DNA of 64,000 bases from Batillaria attramentaria (lineage: Eukaryota; Mollusca; Gastropoda; Batillariidae). Position 1 is the first letter of the stretch. Every line of letters starts with the position of its first letter. The position numbers were made by a program, and so were the translations under genes. The stretch is taken from contig JACVVK020000091.1 in NCBI GenBank assembly GCA_018292915.2, positions 515,001 to 579,000 on the forward strand. Reading direction: 5' to 3'. The notes below the pieces were generated by a model. The model made no database searches, was not told the origin of the DNA, and was given only the letters and a program-made list of their open reading frames with translations. Below, in pieces: positions 1 to 11,622 of this stretch.

Positions 1-176
1 TAACCACAGTAAAATCAGACTAATCCACTACAACATTCCGTGAAAGATGGCCGGACAGCCTCGAATCTGATTTCTTTCTGTTGGTGAAAATAATAATATG
101 TGGATCTTCTGGTTTATCAAGCCTGTATCTTGCTCATGAAGACAAGCACAGCAGTCCAAAGACCTATTAGTGAGAA

Positions 177-425
177 TCAGTCATTGTCAGAGCAGGGCGT
201 GGTTCCCTGAGCACCAACATCGTAGATTGTTGGACAGAGCTCTGCATCTACCACGCCCAGGCTGTATCTAGTAATTTTCTTGTATTTCGGCTTGGCTGCT
301 TCCAATACGACAAACGTTCTGGCTTTATGGGCTCGCCCAGTTGATGAGATAACATCAGTGCCGTGTCTGCACTGGAGTCTCTCGATGCTGCACCTGAAGG
401 ATTCGATACGGATCCTTTGAAACAT
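177..425 (-). other. possible coding exon, unrecognised
   Basis: An 82-codon open stretch on the minus strand ends in a TGA at 177. The last 55 residues look protein-like (ARTFVVLEAAKPKYKK, then SLGVVDAELCPT), with mixed charge and little low complexity, unlike most open stretches nearby. An AG near 380 could be a splice acceptor, but it has no pyrimidine tract. I do not recognise the family. It could be the end of a gene whose other exons lie elsewhere, a retroelement remnant, or chance. Confidence 0.2.
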
Positions 426-1989
426 GTATATCCCAGAGGCTTTTTAGAAATAAAATCTGTGTTTATCGCAAAAAAGCTCTTGGGTCATCAAAGAACACAT
501 TTTATTGAAGTGTTCTGTTTGTATCCAGCCGTATTAGAAGCAAATTATGCACTTTCTCTACTTAACTTCTTTTTAAAAAACATCTCAGTTTCTTTTATTC
601 CTTTGTGTGTGTGTGGGTGTGTGGGTGGGTGTGAGGGGGGGAGGGGTCTCTTGATATCAGGCATCAACGCAGTGTGTAAAAAATGAAATCCGAAATAATT
701 ATTTACATCGGCTACTTTAACATGGGCGCTGCTCATTACGACTTTACCACATGGTCCTCCCAAAGGACCAACTAACGAACTTCCGTTCGGTTGCCTCTTA
801 TTTCCTGCACCACCACAGACAGGAAGCAAGCCTCGTTCTCGTACAGACTACCCTAGTTTTTCATGCCGGTGATGACATCTCCCCGGGCGAACATCGTCTA
901 CCTTCGACTGGATTTCTCTCATTGTCTGTCTGACCCGACTGGCCATTTGGAAAGCAAAGTGCATTAGGAACGTTTCGACTACACTGGCCACCGGGCTGGA
1001 CCCGGGTATAACATAAAGCCCAACCCCCGGACCCCTTAAGGACATCACATATTCCCCCGCCACCCTTTAAGCTGGAAACAAAATGGCAGCGGTGAGAGTC
1101 CGTTGTCTGTCTGATGGGTATTCAGAATTGATGGCGTGTCTGTGACGATGATGAGTCTATCAGAAAGTCGGTATGAAGGTCAGACGGGATAGAAATTGGA
1201 GTGTTGGCTGATCTGCTGGTAAGTGATGTGAACTGTCCCCTGTAAGGCACTATTTATGGGTATTTGTCCCATTTGCAGAACTCATTCGGAGAAAAGTATT
1301 GAGTTCAAACTGGTGGAAAGGCATAGATCAAGGATGGTCTGCAGACTCCACTCGACACTTCGTAAATAGTAGGTGTTTATTGACTCTGCAGCGACAAGCA
1401 GGGAGTCTATCGTTTTAAGAAAAAGAGAAACAAATACATTCTTTTTAAAGTCTCGTTTCTTAATGACCAGGAAAATGTTGCCTAAAGTAACAAGTGCGTT
1501 TGCAACGACGTTTTCAAGTCAGCCAGAGCTTTTTTTCTTTTTTCTTTTAACCTCAGTTACATGCAGGTTCGCTTCAAGCCAAAACAATTGAAAGTTTTTG
1601 CTTTTCTTTTCTTTTTGCTTTTTTTTTTTTTTACTGGGCAGAGCGTTTCTTCTTCATTGTTTTTTTTTTTATTGTTTTTTTTTTTTTTATTGATCACTAC
1701 AGCAGAGCCAGAGCTTCGAAAGTGGCATTTTCGCCACACTGTCAGCTCGCATTTACTTCAGATTTAATGGAGCTCTCCAATGTTATCCAGAACGGTACTT
1801 AGAAGCGTTTTTGTTTTGTTTTAGTTATTTTGTCAGGTCGAGACCTGAGGGTAAATTACATTTGTTTTACACCCCCTCCCCCTCCCCCTCCCCCCCACAT
1901 CAATGTATCAATGACTGAGTGTGTGAATGTGTATATGTATTTATATGGTATGTTTGTGTATATCAAGTGTGTTTTATTATCAAGAGGAG

Positions 1990-2030
1990 CAAAGCAAATT
2001 CTTCTTAATTGTAACTAAGAAGCAATAAAT

Positions 2031-2061
<31 letters not shown>

Positions 2062-2071
2062 TATCTTATCC
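1990..2071 (+). repeat. retroposon 3' end with (TATCT)n tail
   Basis: An AATAAA hexamer at about 2023 is followed at once by eight or so TATCT/TCTTA repeats. The arrangement of an A/T-rich end, polyadenylation signal and short tandem tail is typical of SINE or LINE 3' ends. The body is too decayed to name a family. Confidence 0.4.
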
Positions 2072-3509
2072 CCCGCTCTTCCTCACCCTGGTTTCGGCCT
2101 ATGGTTCTAGAGAGGTTCTCTGTCCCACTACCTCCCTCCTCCCGTCTGTCCTTTCTGCCTCTGTCCCTTTTGCGGCCTTCATCAGGACAAACGAAAACCA
2201 ATTTTTGTGGCCTCTAGTTATTTCAAGAAAGTTTTATCGAACGAACCAGCCTCTCTCTCTCATCTCTCTCTCTCTCATCTCTCTGCTCTCATCTCTCTCT
2301 CTCTCTCTCTCTCTCCAAACAGCCCATCGGAAGAATTAAATCCTTCGAAAAAAGAAACGTTTGTATCTGGAAGCTCATCCGATCCATCCAGCTGTGTAAA
2401 CAATATGGGGAGTCGGTGCTGCACGATAAAACTTTCTGATGCGCAGTTAAAATATTCTCCGCAGCTTTTGCCAAGTTGACCCTACCCCTCCCCATCCCTT
2501 GCTCTCTGACATTTAGGACGAATCGACAGTTCTAGAACATTTCCCATCTTCCAGGGGCTGTAAAATATAATTCGCAGAATGGAGGTTTCGATTGACAGTA
2601 TGTGCGTGACGCAAATTCTACTCTTACTTCTTTATTAAAGATCAGGTTTTCGGTACTGCGTGACTGACTGAAACAATATGTTATGGCATATGCGTGGCAA
2701 AGGATCGAAAGGGTAGGGGAGAACGGAAGGAAGAGGGAGGGGGGGGGGATGATGAAGGTAAATGGCTTATATGCAGAATATGACGAACACCCTCTTCTTA
2801 AAAGCTGACCAGGAAGTTTCGAACAGTTTCGTCACGATAATCACCTTTAGACTACTTAATCGACAAACCGTAAACCATTTGGCATCTCCACTCTCCCCTC
2901 CTCACTCCAGCCCATCCCTCCCTATAATTATATGGGTAAGCAGAATGTTGACGCAGAAAATATCCAACACAAACCCAAACGAAAAAAACAACCAACAATC
3001 TAACATCATCGGTTGAGCTGCATTGCGAACTTGCGTAACAGTGCTTGCGAGATGACAATCAGCTTTGACGCAAATATTGCAGAAACCACGTTGCGTTTTT
3101 CTAACGTAGCTGACATTTCCTTGTTCGTCACGCTTGGCTGGGTGAGATCGAAAATCAGGTCTATTCTTCCTTGCTGAAGCTAGGTCGATTTTAAGGCCAC
3201 AGGTGGACAAAGACTCCTTTATCAGTAAGCCATCAAATGCAGCAGGAGGCGCCTGTACATTCCTGTGTGAATAAAGATACGGCCAGGGAACGTTTGTGAA
3301 TGGTTACAATACACAAAAAAAGCTTGAGAACAAACTGTCAGCATTGTTCAGGGCGAAATACATTGCAGTATTAGTAGTCGCTTTGTATTGAATAGATCAA
3401 AAAGCATTTTTTTTTTTTTTTGTATTGCGGTGGGGGTTGGGGTTGGGGTATAAAAAGGACACTATTCGATTCTCTGTTGTTGAGATACATACATGTTCCA
3501 TGTATATTT

Positions 3510-3548
<39 letters not shown>

Positions 3549-3550
3549 GT

Positions 3551-3639
3551 AGTTTAGCAGGGACAAGATCTAAAAAAAGGTCTGCGCACCTAATCTTTTA
3601 TCCTTGTAAAATAAAAATTTCGTTCGTTCATTCGTTCGT

Positions 3640-3640
<1 letters not shown>
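3551..3640 (+). repeat. dispersed retroposon 3' end, copy 1
   Basis: This shares a core of about 80 bp with 7803-7890. Both read from an AGCANGGACAAG-like start through a CCTAATCTTTTATCCTTG block to AATAAA and a TTCG/TTCA tail. The tail then runs into a CT microsatellite. It is the 3' end of a dispersed retroposon of unknown name. Confidence 0.5.
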
Positions 3641-3681
<41 letters not shown>

Positions 3682-3739
3682 CAAACTAGAAGGAAACTAG
3701 AATTGTCGCGTGGGTACAGTGGGGTAGAGTCAATGCTTG

Positions 3740-3840
3740 GATAGTGGGTTCGATTCCCGTCTAGAAGAAAAAAAGATTGCTCTGAGTTTTTTCTTTGTTG
3801 TCCTGTCTTTGATATCAATGCTTACACGGTGGGAACTGTT
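3740..3840 (+). repeat. tRNA-derived SINE fragment
   Basis: A B-box-like GGTTCGATTCCC lies at about 3747. It is followed by a TCCTGTCTTTGATATCA block that recurs at 18193 and, more diverged, at 54195. Block order matches the other SINE copies in this window. The 5' half is lost or diverged. Confidence 0.4.
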
Positions 3841-4512
3841 GCCCTCGGTCTGCCTCTCTTCCCAGGGTGGCATCTGCTTCTCTACAAATTTCATCAATTG
3901 TTCTTATGTGGGTTTCCCTATATTGCATTACAGCTGTGAAAGTGGTTTTGTCTTTCTTTCTTTTTTTTAAATCGGCAGCCCAACAATTTATAAAACGAAA
4001 AGAACAAAAACGAACTTCTAAAGCGGAAAAAAAAAAACCAGAATAGAAGGAGCATGAAAGTTTCTTATCTTCCTTCCAGAGGTGGCCTAGAACGAGTCAG
4101 GTTCTTACAGTAAACTTGAACTAGGCCAGCCTCAGTTGAATACAGCCTGGATTAGTGTTCACGGACTCAGGAGAGGCTCTGGCAAACTTAATTTAAATGT
4201 CAGTGAAACAGACCACATCTGCCGTGCAAAGATACCAAGAGCCTCTGTCAAACTGAAGGTGATTTTGTTAACGAAGGCCTTGCGTTTTGCTCTTTCTGGT
4301 GAGAACACTTTATCTAATGAATATGGCTCAAGCTGACAAAACAAGGCAAGAAAGAGATACAGAAACGGACAGAGAAGGAGGAAGAGATAGGGAGACAGAC
4401 AGACAGAGACAGGAGGAGAGGGGGGAAGGTGTTTAACTTCCTTTTCCACCATGAAAGAGTCGTAATTATCAAAGACTGGGCAACGAGGGTGAACTATGAG
4501 CCTGATTCTGTA

Positions 4513-4516
<4 letters not shown>

Positions 4517-4601
<85 letters not shown>
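4517..4601 (+). repeat. (GT)n microsatellite
   Basis: A pure TG dinucleotide tract of about 85 bases. The Cys-Val open frames across it are artefacts of the repeat. Confidence 0.95.
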
Positions 4602-4603
<2 letters not shown>

Positions 4604-7289
4604 CCCTGCTACTGTGTCAGTTTAAAAAAGATATTTTTTTTCACATTTATGCAAATGACCTATGATGCATACGACTTCCGCCATGCCCCAAAGGGGATAC
4701 AGGAATACAGAATCTGAATTTAATGTTGGACCGCTCGCGCAAAGTATAATGAACATCGTATCGCATATACACTAATCATCAAGATAGAGTATTTCGAGCG
4801 TACAGGCGCAGCCATGAGCGAAACTGTTCCAAAACATAAGTTGGCTTAGCAAAGATGGAATTATCCCGTTTAAGACAGGACATTTCGAGCGTACAGGCGC
4901 ATACTCACAACGCGTTCTACCATGAGAGACAGAGAGGAGAGAGAGACTCAATGAATCAATGAATCTTATTTTACCAGTTTTCAACCTTGCCGTTGCTAAT
5001 ACTACTCAAGAAATGTAAAAACAACTACTTTGGAATGAGAGAGAGAAAGGGTGTCCGCGTCTCTTCCAAGAACTGAAATAAATGGAAAGACATGTGGAAG
5101 CTTTCCCGAGTTTTTCCCCTGAAAAGCCCTCCAGGGATTTTCCTCAGACATTCTGGGAGACGACTAAAAGAAAAATACGGCAAGGTCTCCGTTTCTCGCT
5201 TTTCACACGTTTTCCTCAAAAATCTGAATTAATGGACTTCCCCTATGGATTCGGGCATGCCGGAGAAAAAAATCTCGAAGGAATCGTCTGCTCTGACACC
5301 AATGGTGATCAGAAATGTTGTTACCAGGGTTACGAAAGCGGTGAAGACAAGAAGGTGGTGATGGGGGGAAGTGGTGGGGGTAATCTCCGTCTCCCAGAGC
5401 TTGTTTCATACCGCTGGAAGGGTGGGTGGGGTAACAGACTCTGTGCGCCGGAGAACTGGTGAGGCTTTTATGAGGTTTTAATGTATATCACTACCTCATC
5501 TTGCTTCGTGAATGCTGTCCACAACTGCTCCCCAAGGAGGCAGTATTTTTTTCATGAGTGGTGATGCTGACTTTTATGGACACTCGACACTGCTTTATGT
5601 GATGATACGAACAGGCCAAAAGGACTAATACATTTATACGCCATCGTGGTACAAACTGTGTCTGTTGCGTAGTTTAAACTGTGTGTCTTGTCGGTGCTTC
5701 TGCTCGACCAGTTATGCATTTATATATATGTGTCAACATCCGCAGAACGAAATCTTTTAGGCTGCCAACCGTGTACTGTAAATCCTGAGAAAGTGCTAAC
5801 ATTTATATACACCTGTATTTTACAGAGTTCAAACTGGTACGGTTCGCCATGCTTGATGCCATGGTGGTGTTTTGCGTGCGTGCGTGCGTGCGTGCGTGCT
5901 TGTGTGTCTTGTGGGTGGGCGGGTGGGGAGGGGGAAAATCTCACTTACGAACTGAAGCTCTCGGGTTGTCAGCCGAAAGATGTGATGCACCATTTGTGCA
6001 TGGAGAACAATACATTTTCCACCTGAACGTGCGTTGCTCTTACCGTATCAGTACGGCCGTGATTGTTTCTATAAACAGACCAACCCAGCCAGCGCCTTCG
6101 CTTCAAAGGTTTACCCTAAAGCAATATTGCCGCGACAAGAGTCTCTGCGGTTATCTGTAATATTTTATATATATGCTTGACATAAGTGACTGTTTTTGAA
6201 GCACTTCGATGAAAAGTTTTCCGCAAAGTTGTTTTATGCCTGACAGGTGTATTGAGGCTTTAACCACGGGACTGGAGCGTCAGTTTCCTGATATGCAGTC
6301 ACTCACACGCACAGATCCTGGATTCGAACCCTGCAGTAGTAACACTAAATGCATAGACCTGTCCACTTTTGCTTGATATCAGTACTGCATAGAGAAACAG
6401 AAACTTCAACTTCAACCCACGACCTGTCCCTTCTCAAATCCAGTTCTCAGCCAGCTGTGCTATCGAGGATCCCGACTCCGTTAATAAAGGCGAGCATGGG
6501 CCATCTATTCTACTCTAAGCGTGTATCTAGAATATTTCACGATGGTTCGTTTCACCGAACAGAAGCGTAGCACCAGGTGCTGGTGCTGACAGATAATAGA
6601 GGTACAAGTGATTGCAACAGGCGGACTGTGCCATCTTGTGAATCTCATTCACTCTGGCTAGTGTAGCGGCGGTTTCACTGATTGGATATCTCGATATTCC
6701 TACAATGCACACTTGAGAACCTGGACGATGAATCAAAAGCGGTTGCGGACGGAGACCTGGAGGAGGGCCCTGAGGCGGGGGGGGGGGGGGGAGGGGGGGG
6801 GGGGCTAAAGGAAAGGTGTTTGGAGGGAGGAGGGGAGAGGAGGGTTATATTTAATTGTGGGGCAAATAAGCACTTACACCATTCTGTTATGGAAATCTGA
6901 TTTTTTTTATTTTTTTTTTTTAAAGAGAGAGAGAGAGGAACTGAAAAAGTTATCCCAGTATTCCTAGAAACAGGCAGCGGCTCCAACAATAAAGCATTCG
7001 TCATCGTCGTACGGTTGTTTGCCGAGTTCGAGTAGCCTCCCTGTTACCCAGCCACTAATGATGATGAGCAACTATACATGTCACGCATCTATAGACGTGC
7101 TCCAGGAAACCTGCCTACTCGATCATCGCTACCAACATCGCAAGTACGCTGATTATCGTGATGAAGACGAAATGCTTGGGCAGACATCGCTGTCACTCTG
7201 TCAACACTGGACTTCAACACGTGAAGCGCGTACGTCAGATGAGAAACACGCCTGGCATTGTGTGCTAATTGTGTGTGACCAGAGAATGA

Positions 7290-7292
<3 letters not shown>

Positions 7293-7351
<59 letters not shown>
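7293..7351 (+). repeat. (CT)n microsatellite
   Basis: A pure CT tract of about 59 bases, followed by a T-rich stretch to 7396. Confidence 0.95.
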
Positions 7352-7354
<3 letters not shown>

Positions 7355-7528
7355 TTATATTTTATTTTATTTTTTATTTTTTTTATTTTTTTTTTGCTTT
7401 TTTGTTTTAAAACTGTAAAAACATCGCCTCAAGATTTATTTGCATTGCTCACCTATCACATCCTTTGTTCCCCCCCCCCTTTTTTTTTTTTTCTTAGTAT
7501 TGCTTGATTTATGTATGTAGTAGCATGG

Positions 7529-7531
<3 letters not shown>

Positions 7532-7581
<50 letters not shown>

Positions 7582-7589
7582 TGTGTGTA

Positions 7590-7621
<32 letters not shown>

Positions 7622-7624
7622 TGT

Positions 7625-7695
<71 letters not shown>

Positions 7696-7750
7696 TGTGT
7701 GTGTGTGTGTGTATGTGTGTATGTGTGTGTGTGTGTGTGTGTTGTGTGTA
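7532..7750 (+). repeat. long (GT)n microsatellite with TATG interruptions
   Basis: About 220 bases of GT repeats broken at semi-regular intervals by GTATGT. The regular spacing suggests expansion of a compound unit, not independent point changes. Confidence 0.95.
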
Positions 7751-7802
7751 TGCGTATGCTCTACCTAGTTAGAGCTTACTTTGCTTACTTTGTATATATA
7801 TC

Positions 7803-7890
7803 AGTAGCCTAGCAAGGACAAGGTGTAAGACAGGTCTGCGTACCTAATCTTTTATCCTTGTAAAATAAAGTTTCGTTCGTTCATTCGTTC
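7803..7890 (+). repeat. dispersed retroposon 3' end, copy 2
   Basis: Second copy of the family at 3551-3640, with the same CCTAATCTTTTATCCTTG block, an AATAAA near 7864 and a TTCG/TTCA tail that passes into CT repeats. Confidence 0.5.
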
Positions 7891-7978
7891 TCTCTCTCTC
7901 TCTTCTGTTGTTGTTTGTAGCAACGACTGATTGAAAATTAATCATTGTTTGGTTAAATCACTTCCGTTGGAAAAAATA

Positions 7979-8038
<60 letters not shown>

Positions 8039-8082
8039 CCCCCCCTTTTTTCCCCCTTGTTTTGATGTTGTATTTTTACCCT

Positions 8083-8174
8083 TTAACGTAGAATAGCAGG
8101 ACAGCATGTAAGATAGGCAGTAATGCCTAAATGCTCTATCCTGAATAAAAAACGTTTCATCATCATCATCATCA

Positions 8175-8238
<64 letters not shown>
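8083..8238 (+). repeat. retroposon 3' end with (ATC)n then (GT)n tail
   Basis: AATAGCAGGACAGCATGTAA resembles the start of the 3551 and 7803 repeats. AATAAA near 8144 is followed by CATCATCATC repeats and then a 60-base GT tract. It is probably a diverged relative of those copies. Confidence 0.4.
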
Positions 8239-8240
<2 letters not shown>

Positions 8241-8831
8241 GGCCTAAATGTTAAATTATTACTTCAGTTCTTCCCTACTTAGCCGGACAGTGAACTGATG
8301 AATCACATTCACACGCGGAAAGAATGAAATATCTCACACCAGAGTCTTATCCGCAGCAGCAATGAAAGTCTATTTCTGTACATGTAGTTTCTTGGCGTGA
8401 CGGATACTGCCAGGCACAACATGCCGATTACGTCGACTCCTCGACACGTTCATGCTCTCCATTTACGCATTAATAAGTTATAAGTATACGGCAAGATATA
8501 GGTGTGATCTAAGGAGCTGACAAGAGTACACAACAGCTGGGGAAATCCATAGCTAATGTGTTATACATGAGACCAGTGGCCTTGGGGACAATGTTCATTG
8601 TCCGTGGTCGTTACGATCAATTTGGGATCAATGCCCTTTTTGCACTCGCGGGAAAGAGAGCAATAGGCGTGTCTTAGGCGGTTTCGGGTGCGTGTTTGTG
8701 AAATTGTCTAACACTGAGAGTCGCTGGGGTGAACGTTTGGTGTTAGAAATCTGGCTTTCATCCCCCCCCCCACCCCCAACCTCACGCCCTCTCTCCCTCT
8801 CCCTACTCTCCTCGGAAAATACAAGCTTCAT

Positions 8832-8893
<62 letters not shown>

Positions 8894-9247
8894 ACACACA
8901 CACACGACAAACCAAAACAAGTAACAACAAGCGCACGTAATCTCTTACTTCAACACAAACAGTGCACATTATCCGTTAAATACTATTGTTCGGCACGGTT
9001 CAAAATCTACCTGACGTTCAGTAAACAAACTAATCCTTAGTGATTAGGCCGTGACGGCTAACCACGCGCAATTGCTGACGTGACCTCAGACCCTCAGGAC
9101 ACCTAAAGTAGAACCCTTCTGATATTTGGACACTTGACTGACCAGGCTCAGAGATTATCACGTCAGTCAGTGGTGTCACTGAAAAACAGTGCGACTGAGA
9201 AAATGAACGAACAGCAAAGACAGCAAAACCTTATGTCCAGTACTTAC

Positions 9248-9326
9248 ATTTGAAGGTGAATTCGCTGTACTCGCTCTGATCGACAGCTAGCACAACAATG
9301 AACGGGTCAGCAGAGCTGGACGACAT
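9248..9326 (-). CDS. universal stress protein, isolated first exon
   Basis: Read on the minus strand, ATG at 9326 opens MSSSSADPFIVVLAVDQSEY and continues SEFTFK, then meets a good splice donor (T|GTAAGT at 9247). The hydrophobic strand plus VAVD(x)SExS is the N-terminal beta-1/ATP-loop signature of the USP fold. The exon ends in phase 1, exactly as the first exons of the three complete USP genes at 34 kb, 41 kb and 56 kb do. Later exons should lie at lower coordinates, but none resembling the other copies' exons was found in 1-9247. They may lie beyond the window, be too diverged to spot, or be lost. This is either the 5' end of a fifth USP gene or a stranded exon. Confidence 0.65.
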
Positions 9327-9867
9327 GATGTAAACTGACGTACACGTCACGGTGTCTCAATAGCCACTTCAGCTGTTGTAATTCAGTGTTGTTCTTGGCG
9401 CGCCTTCGCTGAACACTCTCAATGCAGTAACAGTTACTCGTGAGTTTGAACACTCTCAATGACTACCAACACTTTATGCCGTAAGCTCGTAAGCGACTGG
9501 AACGGTAGCGTGAAAAAGTTTTCCACCGCCGTAAACGAAACTTCAGCCACACAACGTTCAGCTCTCACGCTTGGCAAAGTACGCCACAGTGTGAAAGCAG
9601 CAGCTTGGCCGGAGGCCCCGCCTTCCAGTCACACGAGAACTGCCGCGGCAGCCGCACGGTGTTACGAGATCGATGAGGGTCCGCCAGGAGAAGGGATTAG
9701 ACCGTGAGTACTAGCAGGAATCGTCCGTTACTCAAAGACCATTTCCACTAGCCTGCCGCTCTGGAAGCAAACTTTCGGTGTGTTGACAAAACCCACCGAC
9801 CGCTTCCGTCCTCGGAATCAGGTTCGATTTAGTCTCAGTCCGCTGAGCGTGCACTGGAATAAGCCGC
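9327..9867. other. upstream region of the USP first exon
   Basis: Less repetitive and richer in CpG than its surroundings, as expected of a promoter-proximal region for the minus-strand exon at 9326. An 82-codon plus-strand open frame at 9459-9707 has no recognisable content. No TATA box was identified with confidence. Confidence 0.35.
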
Positions 9868-9930
9868 GGCTTGACGCTCTAGCTGGTGCGAGAAACTCAG
9901 CTTGACGCTCTAGCTGGTGCGAGAAACTCA
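9868..9930 (+). repeat. 31-bp tandem duplication
   Basis: Two adjacent copies of a 31-bp unit that begins CTTGACGCTCTAGCTGG. It lies just before the outlying copies of the 40-bp satellite. Confidence 0.85.
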
Positions 9931-9954
9931 GCTGTACCTTGAACAGTGCTGTTG

Positions 9955-10140
9955 TAAGAGCTCTCTCAGTCGTGTTTACGCCGGTCTACTGGTTGTTGTT
10001 AGAGTTCTGTCGTGTTTACGCCGGTCTACTGGTTGTTGTTAGAGTTCTGTCGTGTTTACGCCCGTATGCTAGCCGTTAGTAGAGCTCTGTCGTAAACACG
10101 ACGGTCTAACAGAACCGTCTGTCGTGTGTGGTAGCACTAT
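9955..10140 (+). repeat. outlying copies of the 40-bp satellite
   Basis: Four or so diverged monomers with the GAGCTCTGTCGTGTTTACG and GGTCTACTGG blocks also seen at 16355-17148. They lie on the other side of the LTR retrotransposon from the main array. The last copy includes a short inverted segment (GTCGTAAACACGAC). Confidence 0.75.
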
Positions 10141-10467
10141 CGTTAAATAGCTACTATCTGTACGCTGGCAGTGGGGTCGGTGCTAGATAATAACACCTCC
10201 CTGCGCGGGAAATGCAGCAAACAATGTAGCGGAAATGTAGCAAACAATGTAGCAATCTAATTCACTGCAGTACCGTATTTGCACGCAGTTGTAAAGGAAC
10301 CTACACCACTGGCACCCACCTTGCACGAGTAAAGGCCGTGGCCGTATATTATGTTGCAGATGCTTATGTTTATAGTGAAAGCCTGGTCAGTGCACCAAAT
10401 TAGGGCGAGTTAAACAGCTGTCAATAGCAAGGCTTAGCGTATCAAGCTGCCATCAGTGGTTATTGTT

Positions 10468-10506
<39 letters not shown>

Positions 10507-10534
10507 GTCTTTGTGGCTTGCGCGGCTTAAAGCC

Positions 10535-10577
<43 letters not shown>

Positions 10578-10707
10578 CGCTCGCTCGCTCGTTCTCTCTC
10601 TCTCCGGTGGTACCCCCATCTCGGGGAGCATCGCGTATTCTATGAATTTTTCATAATGCCCCCTTTTCCCTTTCTTTTCTACTTTAGTCAACTCCAGGAA
10701 TGTAAAC
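10141..10707. other. spacer with CT microsatellites
   Basis: No gene seen. CT tracts lie at 10471-10502 and 10543-10575. The last five bases (TAAAC, 10703-10707) are the left target-site duplication of the retrotransposon. Confidence 0.6.
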
Positions 10708-11021
10708 TGTTGTAGAGATCGCGAAAAGTCACTGCATTTCGATGGAAATTTCTAGACCATCCCAGAACATGCGAGTGCAGTAACGTCAGTAGATTACGTA
10801 ACCCAGGAAAGATTCCGTACTTGCCAGTATGTTGCAGAATGTTCTAGATCTGACCTGTTAGTATATAAGCAGCACTGCACAGCGTTCTGGGTTCTTCCTC
10901 TTTCATGAGTTTGTTCTTGCGCATCTTCTGTTAATAAAGTATTGGAGTTCCAGCCTGTTGTATCCCGTGTCTTCTCTGCGAGTGTACCGAGAGAGCGACA
11001 TAGCAGGAGAAAAATACAACA
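10708..11021 (+). repeat. 5' LTR
   Basis: 314 bp. It holds a TATATAAG box at about 10862 and an AATAAA polyadenylation signal at 10933-10938, so the U3-R-U5 signals look intact. It matches the 3' LTR throughout and the solo LTR at 16031 with scattered differences. Confidence 0.95.
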
Positions 11022-11029
11022 GAAATATT

Positions 11030-11051
11030 TGGCGTCGCCGACAGGATTCGA
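11030..11051 (+). promoter_or_regulatory. tRNA primer-binding site
   Basis: TGG begins eight bases after the LTR end. The reverse complement of this stretch reads as a tRNA 3' end: CCA, discriminator G, a 7-nt acceptor strand, a 5-nt T stem and a TCGAAT loop. The pairing could extend about 22 bases. Discriminator G and the similarity to known ends suggest a serine tRNA, but that is inference. Confidence 0.75.
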
Positions 11052-11157
11052 CATTGATCTACCTACGAAGGGACAGTACTCTCCAGTACTCAAGAAACTC
11101 CAACTACAGAAGTTGCACCCCTTCAACTGTTGCAGCAGCGAAAATTGACGACTGACC

Positions 11158-11622
11158 ATGGCAGAGACAGCGGAGCTGATAAAATTGCTTAGAGAGCAAT
11201 TAGAACAGCAGAAGGAACAGATGAAGATTCAAATGGAACAGCAGAAGGAACAAATGGAACAGCAGAAGGAACAGATGAAGGAACAGATGAGAATTCAAGC
11301 AAAGCAGCATGAAGAAGAAGTAGCAGTCCAAAGAGAGCAGATGGGTGCGTTGATGAAGATGATTCAAGTTCAGACACCGACTGGGGATTCCAGCGCAAGT
11401 ACCGTCCTCACACTTCTACTGCTTCGACCGCCGCTATTCCACCTTTCGCTGCCTTTGATTCCACTTCAGAACTGTGGCCTGACTACTGGTCAAGGTTCTG
11501 CACATTTCTTGTCGCCAACGCCGTTCCTGACGACCGCAAGGCTCAAGTCTTCCTCACTAATCAGACTCCGGCTATCTACAAACAACTGGCAAATCTGGCT
11601 GCTCAACAAAATCCAAGAATGA
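11158..11622 (+). CDS. gag: Gag N-terminal part of the gypsy element (frame-broken)
   Basis: This open frame starts with a Met-Ala-Glu-Thr Gag start. About residues 8-65 are a highly charged QQKEQMK-type coiled coil made of near-repeats, likely for Gag oligomerisation. From about codon 83 the reading leaves the expected frame: the retroviral-type capsid sequence (FAAFDSTSELWPDYWSRF) continues in the next frame, which becomes the 11619 open frame. One missing base near 11405 would explain this. Everything after that point in this frame is therefore out-of-frame translation. The three bases of overlap with the next frame are not significant. Confidence 0.8.
   Translation: MAETAELIKLLREQLEQQKEQMKIQMEQQKEQMEQQKEQMKEQMRIQAKQHEEEVAVQREQMGALMKMIQVQTPTGDSSASTVLTLLLLRPPLFHLSLPLIPLQNCGLTTGQGSAHFLSPTPFLTTARLKSSSLIRLRLSTNNWQIWLLNKIQE

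Larger units (their letters stand above)
426..9247. other. gene-poor region, microsatellites and retroposon ends
   Basis: No convincing exon was seen on either strand. The stretch holds long simple repeats: CT tracts at 2250-2315, 3511-3545, 3643-3678, 7293-7351 and 7982-8035; GT tracts at 4517-4601, 7532-7750 and 8177-8237; a CT/CA tract at 8841-8905; and poly-T or poly-G runs near 1620-1690 and 6777-6805. It also holds several retroposon 3' ends, listed separately. Open frames here are short and overlap the repeats. Confidence 0.6.

Noticed and set aside
7504..7812. Open frames of Cys-Val or Tyr-Val repeats over GT tracts (also 4429-4717, 23667-23909, 33046-33383, 35744-36240, 54911-55237)
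   Set aside because: They exist only because a pure dinucleotide repeat lacks stop codons in some frames; there is no flanking coding signal.
9459..9707. An 82-codon plus-strand gene
   Set aside because: No recognisable domain; it lies in the CpG-rich region upstream of a minus-strand USP exon and is most likely chance.
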